A DNA stretch of 15,716 nucleotides from JAVVEW01 sp032251045 (lineage in GTDB: Bacteria > Pseudomonadota > Gammaproteobacteria > Methylococcales > Methylomonadaceae): the NCBI GenBank assembly GCA_032251045.1, contig JAVVEW010000059.1:1-15716 (forward strand), given 5' to 3'. Shown here piece after piece: positions 6,965-15,382 of the stretch. How positions within the stretch are numbered: the stretch's first letter is position 1; each line of letters starts with the position of its first letter. The notes beneath the pieces were generated by a model. That model saw only the letters and a program-made list of their open reading frames with translations. It was not told the DNA's origin and did no database searches. The position numbers and the translations under genes are program-made.

Positions 6965-9900
6965 TCAGGCGGCAATCATGTCCTGGACAATGTCCGAGCT
7001 GGACAAAGCGGCCAGATACGCCTCGACCGGAGTGATTTCAGCCAGGGCTTGTTGGTTAAGCCGGTGCTGCTGAATGATCCAGGCGCTTGAACCTAACGAG
7101 TGAATGCTTTGCACGCTGCGGCTGGCCAATGCTGTTTTATAGTCGTTCAGGCGTTTGTCCGCCAACAACCAGGCCAATTGCGCATCGTCATACTCGCTGT
7201 AGGCCTCGCGCAGATTTTTCAGGAACGCATCCTGTACTTTACGCGGACGTTTCAGGATCAGTTCAAGCGTGGCTTGTTCGATTTGCCAGACTTCCGGGGC
7301 ATCGACACCGGTTAATTTAAGCTGCTCTCTGGCGATACTCGCGGCCTTGTCGAGCATGGCGAAGCTGTTGATCAACCGGAACGACAAGGCACTATCGACT
7401 TCGCCCAACGGGGGCACCACGCCGCCAAACAGTGGGCGGGTGCTTTGATAAGCGCCACTCAGTTCGCGAATCTGGCGCTCGGCGTAGGCTATGGTCAGCT
7501 CTTCGATCATGGCCTTGCGATCAATGCTTTGTGCCAGATGCTCGGCGGTCTGGGTGCGGTACAGCCATAACGGTTCGGCGTATTTGAAGTTTTTCCGGGT
7601 TTGCTCCCAGTTGGCCAGAAGTTTTTTGGCGGTGCTGGAATTGGCGTATTCTGCGTGTTGTTGCAGCATGTACAAGACAAACTGCTCATGCGCACGAGCA
7701 TTATCGGTATCGTCATCGAGTCGGTGAATGGCAATCGATGCCCGATCACTCCATTGCTCCAGACAATCGTCCGGGTCATACTGATACGCATTGCCGCCGG
7801 ACATGCCGTTGCCGAAGCCTTTACCGAACCGGCCCAGATTCAGCACCGCGCCGTTGGTCATGTATTCGCAGGCAAAATCACCCACGCCTTCGACCACCGC
7901 CATGGCACCGGAATTGCGCACTGCGAACCGGTCGCCGGCCTCGCCGTTGATAAACATCATGCCGCCGCTGGCGCCAAACAGGGCGAAATTGCCGATCAGC
8001 ACGTTGTTGCCCGGCGTTTTGCTGCCGCCGCCCGGTGATTCCACCACGATCACGCCACCACAGGCACCTTTGCCGACACCATCATTGCAGGTGCCTTTGT
8101 GTTCCAGGCGCATACCATCGTTGATGAACGCGGCGTAACTTTGGCCGGCGGAACCGTGCGTTTTAATCACCAGGGTATCCGGTGCCAGGAAATATCGGCC
8201 CGAGTCGTGCCGGTACACAAACGGCAGTTTGGCGCGTTGCTGGTCGTCCAGCTGATATTGCAACAGGCGCTCGATGTCGATCGCGGTCTGGCCGCCGACG
8301 GTTTTGTTGCGGTTGTTAAGCTTGAAGCGATCACCTTCCAGCACCAGATGTGATTCACCCTGGTCGATCAGCCGGGTTTTGACCTGGGCGATGATGTGGT
8401 CGTCCAGGCTGAAGTCGGCTTCCAAATAGACCGGCTTGGCGACTTTGACTTCTTCGACCGGGGCCAGCAGGCGGCGAAAATCCAGCTGCCCAATCATCGC
8501 CGGATGCCGGATCAAATGCAGTAATTCGGTGCGGCCCCGGATGTCAGGCAGGCTTTGGTAACCCAGGTCGGCCAGAATCTCGCGCACTTCATGGGCGATA
8601 TTCATGAAATACTGCGCCAGCACCCTGGGATCACCGCGAAATTCCTCGTGCGCGGTGGTCAATCCGGCAGGGCAACGAACGTTGCAGTTTTTTGCCATCA
8701 CGCAGCGCAGCATCATCAAGGCGCTGGTGCCGAACTCGAACGAATCGCCGCCTAATATGGCTGATTTGACCACATCCAAGCCGCTTTGATGCGCGGCACT
8801 GCAACGCAGTACCACTTTATCGCGCAGGCCATTCATAGCCAAGGCCTGATGCACTTCGGCAATGCCGATCTCGGCGGCACGGCCAGTGTTTTTCAGACTG
8901 GTTACCGCCGCCGCGCCGGTGCCGCCGGTGTTACCGGCGACATTGATGACATCGGCGCCGGCCTTGGCCACGCCGACCGCGATGGTGCCAATACCTTCCG
9001 ACGATACCAGTTTGACCACGACTTTGACCCGCGCCGCTTTGGCGTCGTGAATCAATTGACCCAAATCCTCGATCGAATAGGTGTCATGATGCGGCGGCGG
9101 ACTAACCAGCTCGACTTTGGGCGTACCGCCGCGCAAGGCGGCGATTTCCACGGTCACTTTCGCCGCCGGCAATTGACCGCCCTCGCCGGGCTTGGCGCCT
9201 TGGGCGATTTTGATTTCGATTTCCTCGATATTGGGATCGGCCAGATAACCCGCCCAAACGCCGAACCGACCGGAAGCGAATTGCTTGATCTTGCAGGATC
9301 TTAAGGTGTTAAAGCGGCTGACATGCTCGCCGCCTTCGCCGGAGTTGCTGAGCGCGCCGACGATGTTAACGCCTTGCGCCACTGCTTCATGGGCTTCGGC
9401 CAGCAAGGCACCGTGACTCATCGCGCCCGAGGCAAAGGTCGCGGTAATGGTGTGCGCCGGCTGCACCTCGGCCAAGGCAATGGCCGATTTGGCGGTTTGC
9501 AATCGGGCCAGATAACCGGCCAGTTCGCCGGTTTCCGAGGCCGGTTCAACGATGACCGCGCCCTCTTTGACCTTGATTTCCACGCTGCTGGCCTGGAAGC
9601 GGTTTTGCAAATGTGCTGCCAGCGCGTTCAAGCGCTCAAGCGATACTTTGCCTGCCAGGCGCAACGCCACACCCAGCGCGCCGTGTTCGATTAACAGGCC
9701 TTTGACCTGAAACGTATTATTGCCGTACACATCTTGCTGGCCCAGAATCCGGTCAAAATCAGCCGGGGTTTCAGCGCTGCGAACATCTGCCGGCAAGGCC
9801 ACGATGTCGCGCAAGGCAGCCGGACGCTGGCCGCGTTCCTGATACAGGTTTTTGATAAAGCTGCGATAGGCCGGGGTAATGCCGAAACGGTCGATTTGCT

Positions 9901-12433
9901 CCGGCGTGCGCCGACCATAACCCAGGTCGCGGTAGGCGGTGTCCGAAGCTTTTGGCGCTTGTTCCGGGGCAATGTACAGAATCGGCTCATCGGTCATGTG
10001 AATGTATTCACGCACCGCGGTGTTGCCGAAGGTATGCCCGGCGCCTTCCTGGCGTTCTTTGAACAGCCCTAAGAACGGAATGTCTTTTTCCGAACCGATA
10101 CTCAACGCTTTCAAATGCCAGACCAATGCGCTTCTGGCGATATCGGCAAACCGCGCGCCACCGACCGGGGCGTTGATGTTGGGGAAATAGCGCTGAAGAG
10201 CCGGTTCGTTGGTATCGAGAAAATTGGACTCGAAAAACTCACCGCCAATATAGCTTTCCACGGTACACAGGCCGAATTTGCCCATGGTTTTCATCAGCGC
10301 TTTTTCGGCGGCTTTTTTGAAATTGGCCAGGGCTTTCTGCTGTGCTTCAGCGTCGCTGAATTCGGTGGCGACCCGGTTATGCACGCTCAACGGGCAGATG
10401 GCGGAGGCGCCGAAACCCAGCAATGTGGCAATGTCGTGACTGCTGGCAATCTGGCCGGATTCGACAATCAGCGACGAGTTGAAGCGAAGTCCTTGCGCCA
10501 CCAGATGCTGATTGGCCGCAGCTACCATTAATACCGCCGGAATCGCAGCCTGGTCGGGCGCAATTCGGGCATCGCTCAACACAATAATGCCGGTCAGGGC
10601 GCGGGCGGCGGTTTCAATTTGCTGGCAGACGGCGGTGACCGCTTGTTCCAGCGCCTGTTGGCTGGCGTCAGGATCGTCTTTAACCGGCGTGAACAACATA
10701 TCCAGTTCTGTGACCTTAACTCGGGTTTGCCGTTTAATGCGTTCCAGGTCGGTTCTGAACAGCACCGGGGATTCGATAAACAGCTGGATATTTTCATCCG
10801 GCGAAAATGTCGGCTTAGCGCCCAGGGCAATGCGCAGGGTCATGCCGTCGCTTTCCCGCAGCGAATCCAGCGGCGGGTTGGTCACTTGCGCAAAACGCTG
10901 GCTGAAATAGCGCGACAAGCCGCCTTCGGCATCGGACAAGGCATTGGGCGCGATGCCATAACCCATGGCCGAGACTTTTTCCTGGCCGGAGCTGAGCATG
11001 GGGTCGAGCAGAAATTTGAAGCTTTCCTGGTTCAGCGAGTACGCGACATGGCGCTGCTCAACGGTAAACGGGCTGTCGATAGCCGGCAGGTCGGCCTCGG
11101 ACAAGGCTGGTAGCTGGTCGATGTGCAGCGCGTTTTTTTGCAACAATGCCTGATAATCGCGGGCATCGGCCAACCGTTCCATCAGTTGATGATGGTCGTA
11201 AGACTGACCGGTGCCGTGATCGAAATACACCATGCCACCGGCTTCGATGCGACCACGTTTCAGCACTTGATCGGAAGGAAAATCGATTTGCCCGGCTTCT
11301 GAAGTGACCACCAGGTAATCCGGCGTTTCCACCGAGCGCAACGGCCTAAGACCCAACCGGTCAAGCCGGGCGCCGACACGCACACCGTCGCTGAAAATCA
11401 ACGCGGCGGGGCCGTCGTTTTTTTCTTCGTACAGGCTGAAATATTCCAGCATGGCGCGCACTTTCGGTGACAGGCTGGTGTCGTTTTCCCAGGCCGGTGG
11501 CATCATCGCCAACACCGCGGTGACGATATCCAGCTCGTCTTCATTGATGCGGCGGGTCAGGGTTTGATCCAGCCGGCCGGAATCGGACTGACCGCACGGA
11601 AACACGATGTGTTTGTTATGCTGCCGGGCGATGGCGTTTTCGCTAAGCCGGTTTTTCTTGTCGGTGTTCAACTCGCCGTTATGCGCCATGTAGCGGAACG
11701 GCTGCGCCATCATGGTGGCCGGCGCAGTGTTGGTGGAAAACCGGGTGTGGAAAAACAGGGTGTGAATTTCGTGGTCAGGATCGCTTAAATCCTTGAAATA
11801 CGGCACCACTTCGAACGAATTCAAGCGGCCTTTATAAACCTGGGTGCGCGAACTCATCGACAACGGGTAAAAGCCGTTCAACTCCGGCCGGGTAAAGCCT
11901 TCGGCCTCGATATCCAGCAAAACGTGTTGGACATAACGTTCAAAAGCATCCTGATTTTCGCCGGCCAGTTTTTCAGGCCGGGCGAATACCACTTGCTTGA
12001 TCGGCAATTGCGCTTTGCGTGCAGCGGGACTGATGGCGGTTTCATCAACGGGAATATCACGCCACAACAACACCTGCAGCTCGAACGCGGTCAGATGCTT
12101 TTCCACCAACGCCCTGGCCTCACTGTCGTAATGGTCGTGGTCTTCGGGAAAAAAGAAGTTGGCCACGGCAAAGTCACCCGCTTGCAAGTCCGGCTTGCCG
12201 GTGATTTTGCGGAACAACTTCAGCGACAAATCAACATTCACGCCGGCACCGTCGCCGATGCCTTCAGCGCTCATGCCACCCCGGTGCGGAATGGTACACA
12301 GCGCCTGATGGGCTTTCAGCAGCAAGTCATGGGTTTGCTTGCTATGCTTGTTGACGATAAAACCAACACCACAGCTGTCTTTATCCAGCTGAGCATCGTA
12401 TAAAGTATTCGGATTTTGTATGGATTGAATCAT
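6965..12433 (-). CDS. gltB: Glutamate synthase large subunit, long divergent form
   Basis: A 1822-residue GltB-family protein making glutamate from glutamine and 2-oxoglutarate. The N-terminal class-II amidotransferase domain has its nucleophile C21 in DSCGVGF, after a presumed 20-residue propeptide, then HRGG (50-53) and MAHNGELN (249-256). A central domain follows (about 460-790). The FMN synthase domain carries QGAKPGEGGQLP (1078-1089) and SPPPHHDTYSIEDL (1111-1124). The GXGXG beta-helix (about 1360-1570) includes GACGGVIVV. A further ~250 residues follow, where most GltB proteins (about 1500 residues) end. Odd points are AGNTGGTGAAA (1166-1176) in place of the usual SGxDGGTGA, CSAAHQSG (1211-1218) in place of DGGxxTG, and Fe-S cysteines C1244, C1250, C1254 spaced CX5CX3C, not CX5CX4C. 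It starts at ATG with AAGG 7 bases upstream. No gltD is adjacent, so the electron donor is unknown. Confidence 0.88.
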   Translation of the reverse strand: MIQSIQNPNTLYDAQLDKDSCGVGFIVNKHSKQTHDLLLKAHQALCTIPHRGGMSAEGIGDGAGVNVDLSLKLFRKITGKPDLQAGDFAVANFFFPEDHDHYDSEARALVEKHLTAFELQVLLWRDIPVDETAISPAARKAQLPIKQVVFARPEKLAGENQDAFERYVQHVLLDIEAEGFTRPELNGFYPLSMSSRTQVYKGRLNSFEVVPYFKDLSDPDHEIHTLFFHTRFSTNTAPATMMAQPFRYMAHNGELNTDKKNRLSENAIARQHNKHIVFPCGQSDSGRLDQTLTRRINEDELDIVTAVLAMMPPAWENDTSLSPKVRAMLEYFSLYEEKNDGPAALIFSDGVRVGARLDRLGLRPLRSVETPDYLVVTSEAGQIDFPSDQVLKRGRIEAGGMVYFDHGTGQSYDHHQLMERLADARDYQALLQKNALHIDQLPALSEADLPAIDSPFTVEQRHVAYSLNQESFKFLLDPMLSSGQEKVSAMGYGIAPNALSDAEGGLSRYFSQRFAQVTNPPLDSLRESDGMTLRIALGAKPTFSPDENIQLFIESPVLFRTDLERIKRQTRVKVTELDMLFTPVKDDPDASQQALEQAVTAVCQQIETAARALTGIIVLSDARIAPDQAAIPAVLMVAAANQHLVAQGLRFNSSLIVESGQIASSHDIATLLGFGASAICPLSVHNRVATEFSDAEAQQKALANFKKAAEKALMKTMGKFGLCTVESYIGGEFFESNFLDTNEPALQRYFPNINAPVGGARFADIARSALVWHLKALSIGSEKDIPFLGLFKERQEGAGHTFGNTAVREYIHMTDEPILYIAPEQAPKASDTAYRDLGYGRRTPEQIDRFGITPAYRSFIKNLYQERGQRPAALRDIVALPADVRSAETPADFDRILGQQDVYGNNTFQVKGLLIEHGALGVALRLAGKVSLERLNALAAHLQNRFQASSVEIKVKEGAVIVEPASETGELAGYLARLQTAKSAIALAEVQPAHTITATFASGAMSHGALLAEAHEAVAQGVNIVGALSNSGEGGEHVSRFNTLRSCKIKQFASGRFGVWAGYLADPNIEEIEIKIAQGAKPGEGGQLPAAKVTVEIAALRGGTPKVELVSPPPHHDTYSIEDLGQLIHDAKAARVKVVVKLVSSEGIGTIAVGVAKAGADVINVAGNTGGTGAAAVTSLKNTGRAAEIGIAEVHQALAMNGLRDKVVLRCSAAHQSGLDVVKSAILGGDSFEFGTSALMMLRCVMAKNCNVRCPAGLTTAHEEFRGDPRVLAQYFMNIAHEVREILADLGYQSLPDIRGRTELLHLIRHPAMIGQLDFRRLLAPVEEVKVAKPVYLEADFSLDDHIIAQVKTRLIDQGESHLVLEGDRFKLNNRNKTVGGQTAIDIERLLQYQLDDQQRAKLPFVYRHDSGRYFLAPDTLVIKTHGSAGQSYAAFINDGMRLEHKGTCNDGVGKGACGGVIVVESPGGGSKTPGNNVLIGNFALFGASGGMMFINGEAGDRFAVRNSGAMAVVEGVGDFACEYMTNGAVLNLGRFGKGFGNGMSGGNAYQYDPDDCLEQWSDRASIAIHRLDDDTDNARAHEQFVLYMLQQHAEYANSSTAKKLLANWEQTRKNFKYAEPLWLYRTQTAEHLAQSIDRKAMIEELTIAYAERQIRELSGAYQSTRPLFGGVVPPLGEVDSALSFRLINSFAMLDKAASIAREQLKLTGVDAPEVWQIEQATLELILKRPRKVQDAFLKNLREAYSEYDDAQLAWLLADKRLNDYKTALASRSVQSIHSLGSSAWIIQQHRLNQQALAEITPVEAYLAALSSSDIVQDMIAA

Positions 12434-12460
12434 AGGTTAACCTTGTGGCAATTGCCGCAA
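12434..12460 (-). promoter_or_regulatory. gltB ribosome-binding site within twin palindromes
   Basis: The minus strand reads AAGG (12441-12444), then 7 bases, then the gltB ATG, a normal Shine-Dalgarno. It sits in two adjacent palindromes. AGGTTAACCT (12434-12443) is perfect. TTGTGGCAATTGCCGCAA (12443-12460) has one mismatched pair, with a perfect 10-bp core. Either could bind a dimeric regulator, or the first could partly mask the ribosome site. Chance is not excluded. Confidence 0.45.
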
Positions 12461-12604
12461 ACGAAAATCACATGCCGAGTTTTGTTGACCATGGGCCGGC
12501 GATTTTAGTTCGTCAGTTTGGACCTTGCAGCGCTCTAAATCACACCATAACGCAGCTGCCCGGGCGAGCTTTAATGACCTACTTTCATTAAGCGAAATCG
12601 TTCA

Positions 12605-12610
12605 ATTATA
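12605..12610 (-). promoter_or_regulatory. Candidate -10 box for gltB
   Basis: A perfect TATAAT on the minus strand, about 170 bp upstream of the gltB start. The best -35 at 17-bp spacing is TTTATG (3/6), so the promoter is weak or needs an activator. A TTAATG/CATTAA inverted repeat (12571-12576, 12586-12591) lies just downstream of the predicted start site. I saw no convincing sigma54 element. Confidence 0.38.
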
Positions 12611-12636
12611 CCCTAGTTGGGCATAAACATAAATTT

Positions 12637-12647
12637 ACTGCTATGAT
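12637..12647 (+). promoter_or_regulatory. Candidate extended -10 promoter for ubiF
   Basis: TGCTATGAT (12639-12647) is an extended -10 element (TGn plus TATGAT). It diverges from the gltB -10 only about 30 bp away. A start near 12654 would give ubiF a leader of about 245 bases. The leader contains the repeat relic at 12780 and the stem-loop at 12838. A TTGGGC sequence lies 19 bp upstream of the -10, and its spacing is long. Confidence 0.38.
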
Positions 12648-12779
12648 CGTTTGCATGAAATACACCAAACGCTGACCCATAGCCGGCGCAATACTTCAGT
12701 GACCGTCCACGGAGTTAACAGGACTAAGCCACGTCAATTGACAGGATGTTACGATGCCAGGAAGCACTGCGTTACCCGC

Positions 12780-12813
12780 GCCCCTCTTTTTCAAAGGGGC
12801 GGCATTGAGGGGG
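12780..12813. repeat. Single-hairpin relic of the GC-hairpin repeat family
   Basis: GCCCC (12780-12784) pairs with GGGGC (12796-12800) around a TCTTTTTCAAA centre. GAGGGGGCTCTTTC follows, resembling the GGGGGGATTTT ends of the larger elements at 44-167 and 15383-15469. It looks like a degenerate one-unit copy inside the gltB-ubiF intergenic region (12434-12900). Apart from the promoters, this relic and the stem-loop at 12838, I see nothing in that stretch. Confidence 0.5.
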
Positions 12814-12837
12814 CTCTTTCAACCCGCCGCCTTCAGC

Positions 12838-12872
12838 GCTTGGCACCATGGCTGACTCAGCCGGTGCCAAGC
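12838..12872 (+). other. Strong stem-loop in the ubiF leader
   Basis: A perfect 10-bp outer stem, GCTTGGCACC (12838-12847) with GGTGCCAAGC (12863-12872), encloses a 2-base bulge and an inner GGCT/AGCC stem (12850-12853, 12859-12862) with a 5-base loop. It ends 28 bases before the ubiF ATG. No U-run follows, so it is not a classical terminator. It could stabilise or attenuate the leader RNA, or act as a protein-binding site in DNA. Confidence 0.6.
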
Positions 12873-12900
12873 TGATTTGACCACAACACGATAAGCAAAC

Positions 12901-14121
12901 ATGAACTCAAACTACGATATTGTCATTGTCGGCGGCGGCATGGTCGGCGCGGCTTTGGCCTGCGCTTTAGGTGACAGCCCGTTAAGCGTGGCGCTGATCG
13001 AGCGCGAGATACCGAAAAGCTACCAGCCTGACGATGCTTTAGATTTACGGGTGTCGGCGCTGAGCCTGGCCTCCCAACGTTTGTTAGAGCATGTCGGCGC
13101 CTGGCCGCATATCGCCAACATGCGCCTGTGTCCATACCGGCGCATGCGCGTGTGGGAAGACCAGGGCGCGACCGAATTCAATAGCCAGGATATTGCCGAA
13201 CCGATACTGGGCCATATTGTCGAAAACCGGCTGACTCAGCTTGGCTTATGGGCCAAACTGCCGGATTTTGCCAATATCGAGGTCATCGCACCCACTGAAA
13301 TCGGTCAGCTGGAATACCGCGCCGAAGGGTCTCGGGTAACACTGACCGATGGCCAAACGTTAACGACCAGGCTTTTGGTCGGCGCCGACGGCGGCACGTC
13401 CAAAGTCAGAACCGCCGCCGGTATCGGCGTCACCGCCTGGGATTATGACCAGCATGCTTTAGTCATCAATGTCGAAACCGAGTTGCCGCAACAGGATATG
13501 ACCTGGCAGAAGTTTCTCCCCACAGGCCCCTTGGCATTTTTGCCTTTGCCCGGTGCACACGGCTCTTTGGTTTGGTATCAGTCGCCGGAAACAGTCAAAC
13601 ATCTGAAAAGCTTAGCGGATGAAGACTTGCGGCAGGCGGTTTTGCAGGCGTTTCCGGCCTGCCTGGGCGGCCTTGGCAAAGTGCTGGCGCGCGGCAGTTT
13701 TCCGCTGTGCCGGCAACATGCCCAGCACTATGTCAGGCCCGGCCTGGCGCTGGTCGGCGATGCCGCGCACCGCATCAACCCGCTGGCCGGTCAAGGGGTC
13801 AATATCGGCTTTCTCGATGCCGCCGCGCTGGCGGAAGTATTGCTGGCGGCGCGGCCATCACAGCTGGCCAGTTTATCCACGCTGAGTCGTTATGAACGCA
13901 TGCGCCGCTTTGACAATCTTAAAATGATGACCGCCATGGATGTGTTTTATCACGCCTTCAGCAATGATTTACCGCCGCTGAAATTGCTGCGTAATCTGGG
14001 TTTGGGCCTGGCTGACAAGCTAACCCCGGTCAAACACAAAGTCATGGCCGAGGCCATGGGCTTGAGCGGCCAGATTCCTAAGCTGGCGCGCAGCGTTGCT
14101 TATACGCGGCCAGCGCCTTGA
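12901..14121 (+). CDS. ubiF: Ubiquinone biosynthesis FAD monooxygenase, UbiF-like (demethoxyubiquinol C6 hydroxylase)
   Basis: A 406-residue flavoprotein monooxygenase of the UbiH/UbiF/VisC (COQ6) family. It should hydroxylate the quinol ring in a late step of ubiquinone-8 synthesis, near the inner membrane. Motifs are the N-terminal FAD site GGGMVG (11-16), the middle GADGGTSKVR (161-170) and LVGDAAHRINPLAGQGVN (284-301). I prefer UbiF to UbiH or UbiI because several stretches closely follow E. coli UbiF as I remember it: CPYRRMRVWE (77-86), GIGVTAWDYDQ (174-184), SLVWYQSP (222-229) and FSNDLPPLKLLRNLGL (353-368). The start has only a weak ATAAG upstream. The 3' end overlaps cca on the other strand by 44 bp. 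Family membership is near certain; the exact ring position is less so. Confidence 0.85.
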   Translation: MNSNYDIVIVGGGMVGAALACALGDSPLSVALIEREIPKSYQPDDALDLRVSALSLASQRLLEHVGAWPHIANMRLCPYRRMRVWEDQGATEFNSQDIAEPILGHIVENRLTQLGLWAKLPDFANIEVIAPTEIGQLEYRAEGSRVTLTDGQTLTTRLLVGADGGTSKVRTAAGIGVTAWDYDQHALVINVETELPQQDMTWQKFLPTGPLAFLPLPGAHGSLVWYQSPETVKHLKSLADEDLRQAVLQAFPACLGGLGKVLARGSFPLCRQHAQHYVRPGLALVGDAAHRINPLAGQGVNIGFLDAAALAEVLLAARPSQLASLSTLSRYERMRRFDNLKMMTAMDVFYHAFSNDLPPLKLLRNLGLGLADKLTPVKHKVMAEAMGLSGQIPKLARSVAYTRPAP

Positions 14122-15310
14122 TACGCGCGGCAGCAATCGCCTCACCCAGCGCTTTGCCAGTGTGGCCTTGGGCCATGAACGGCTGACTGCTGATCGAGGC
14201 GGCCTGCTGTGCCGCGCCGCGTAAATACTCGGCTTGGGGGTAAGGCCGGTCTGCAAAACCGGTACGCCCCTGGCTATCGGCCTGGCAGGCAATGACAAAC
14301 GCATCCAGCGTGTTTGGCGATTTATAAGCCCCCAGCTCGCTCAACAGTTTGTGCAGCGTGCCCGGGCGCAGCTCGAATGCCCGATGACAAAGAGTGTGAT
14401 GTTTCATCACCACCCGCGCCAACTGCTGATGCTTGTTAGGCACACGCAGCCGTTTGCAAAAACGGGTCAAAATGGGCAGGCCTAGCTGTTCGTGAGCGTA
14501 ATGATGCGGCCAGTTGGCTTTAGGGGTCACCGCCTTACCCAGATCATGCACCAACGCGGCAAAACGCACAGCAATATCATCGCTTAATTGCGCGGCCTGA
14601 TCCAGCACCATCAAGGTGTGTACGCCGGTATCGATTTCAGGATGGTAGGACGCAGGCTGCGGCACACCGAATAACGCATCAAGCTCGGGCATGATGCTGG
14701 CCAGCGCACCGCACTGGCGCAAAGTCTCGATAAACACGCTAGGCCGCGCTTCAGACAAGGCTTTTACCGTCTCCTGCCAAACCCGCTCGGCCACCAGGTG
14801 ATCGACTTCGCCATCATCGACCATGCCGCGCAACAGCGCCTCGGTTTCAGGCGCGATACGAAAGCCAAGCGGCGCGTACCGGGCCGCGAAACGGGCAATT
14901 CTCAGCACCCTGACCGGGTCTTCGATAAAGGCGGGCGACACATGACGTAGCATACGGTCATGCAAATCCTGAAGGCCGCCGAACGGATCGATCAAGCGAC
15001 CATCCTCACCTTTTGCGATGGCATTGATCGTCAAATCCCGGCGCCCTAAATCCTGCTCCAGCGTGACATCGGGCGCGGCATGAATCTGAAAGCCGGTATA
15101 ACCGCGCCCGGATTTGCGCTCGGTACGGGCCAGGGCGTATTCTTCCCTAGTCTCAGGGTGCAAAAACACGGGAAAATCCTTGCCCACGGCCTGATAGCCT
15201 AAGGTGTGCATCTGCCCGGGCGTCGCGCCCACCACCACCCAATCGCGCTCTTTGACCGGCCGATGCAATAAGCCGTCCCGCACCGCGCCACCTACCAGAT
15301 AAATGTCCAT
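14078..15310 (-). CDS. cca: CCA-adding tRNA nucleotidyltransferase, multifunctional HD type
   Basis: A 410-residue class II CCA-adding enzyme (E. coli 412). It builds or repairs the 3' CCA end of tRNAs without a template. The nucleotidyltransferase head has GGAVRD (7-12) and ERDWVVVG (21-28). D23 matches a catalytic carboxylate of E. coli Cca, while the partner D21 is glutamate here. RRDLTINA (90-97) and the E/DP..RVLRIARFAARY helix (130-145) follow. The C-terminal HD domain, HPEIDTGVHT (223-232) with VHDLGK (254-259), gives the phosphohydrolase/phosphodiesterase part typical of gammaproteobacterial Cca. The frame is open to 15361, but the start at ATG 15310 aligns with E. coli MKIYLVGGAVRD and has AAGG just upstream. 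It converges on ubiF with a 44-bp overlap of coding ends. Confidence 0.95.
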   Translation of the reverse strand: MDIYLVGGAVRDGLLHRPVKERDWVVVGATPGQMHTLGYQAVGKDFPVFLHPETREEYALARTERKSGRGYTGFQIHAAPDVTLEQDLGRRDLTINAIAKGEDGRLIDPFGGLQDLHDRMLRHVSPAFIEDPVRVLRIARFAARYAPLGFRIAPETEALLRGMVDDGEVDHLVAERVWQETVKALSEARPSVFIETLRQCGALASIMPELDALFGVPQPASYHPEIDTGVHTLMVLDQAAQLSDDIAVRFAALVHDLGKAVTPKANWPHHYAHEQLGLPILTRFCKRLRVPNKHQQLARVVMKHHTLCHRAFELRPGTLHKLLSELGAYKSPNTLDAFVIACQADSQGRTGFADRPYPQAEYLRGAAQQAASISSQPFMAQGHTGKALGEAIAAARIKALAAYKQRCAPA

Positions 15311-15344
15311 AAGCCTTGGATAATAAGCATTAACAATTGCCGCC

Positions 15345-15350
15345 ATTATA
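15345..15350 (-). promoter_or_regulatory. Candidate -10 box for cca
   Basis: A perfect TATAAT on the minus strand, 35 bp upstream of the cca ATG, so a leader of about 27 bases is expected. No good -35 lies at 16-18 bp (the 17-bp position reads ACCGCC). The call rests on the -10 alone. Confidence 0.38.
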
Positions 15351-15382
15351 GCCGTCACCATACCCTTGGCGGTAGTGAGTGA

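Noticed and set aside
6952..7073. AAGAGGAGAAGG on the plus strand, a good Shine-Dalgarno match, followed by an ATG at 6978
   Set aside because: It falls at the 3' end of gltB on the opposite strand and leads only to short shadow frames.
12651..12875. A 74-codon plus-strand reading frame between gltB and ubiF
   Set aside because: It runs through the repeat relic and the stem-loop, has no family resemblance and no good ribosome site. It looks like leader sequence that happens to be open.
12434..12900. Sigma54 (NtrC-type) promoter for gltB
   Set aside because: TGGCAC occurs in the stem-loop at 12838-12872, but on neither strand is it followed by a TTGC-type -12 element at the right distance.
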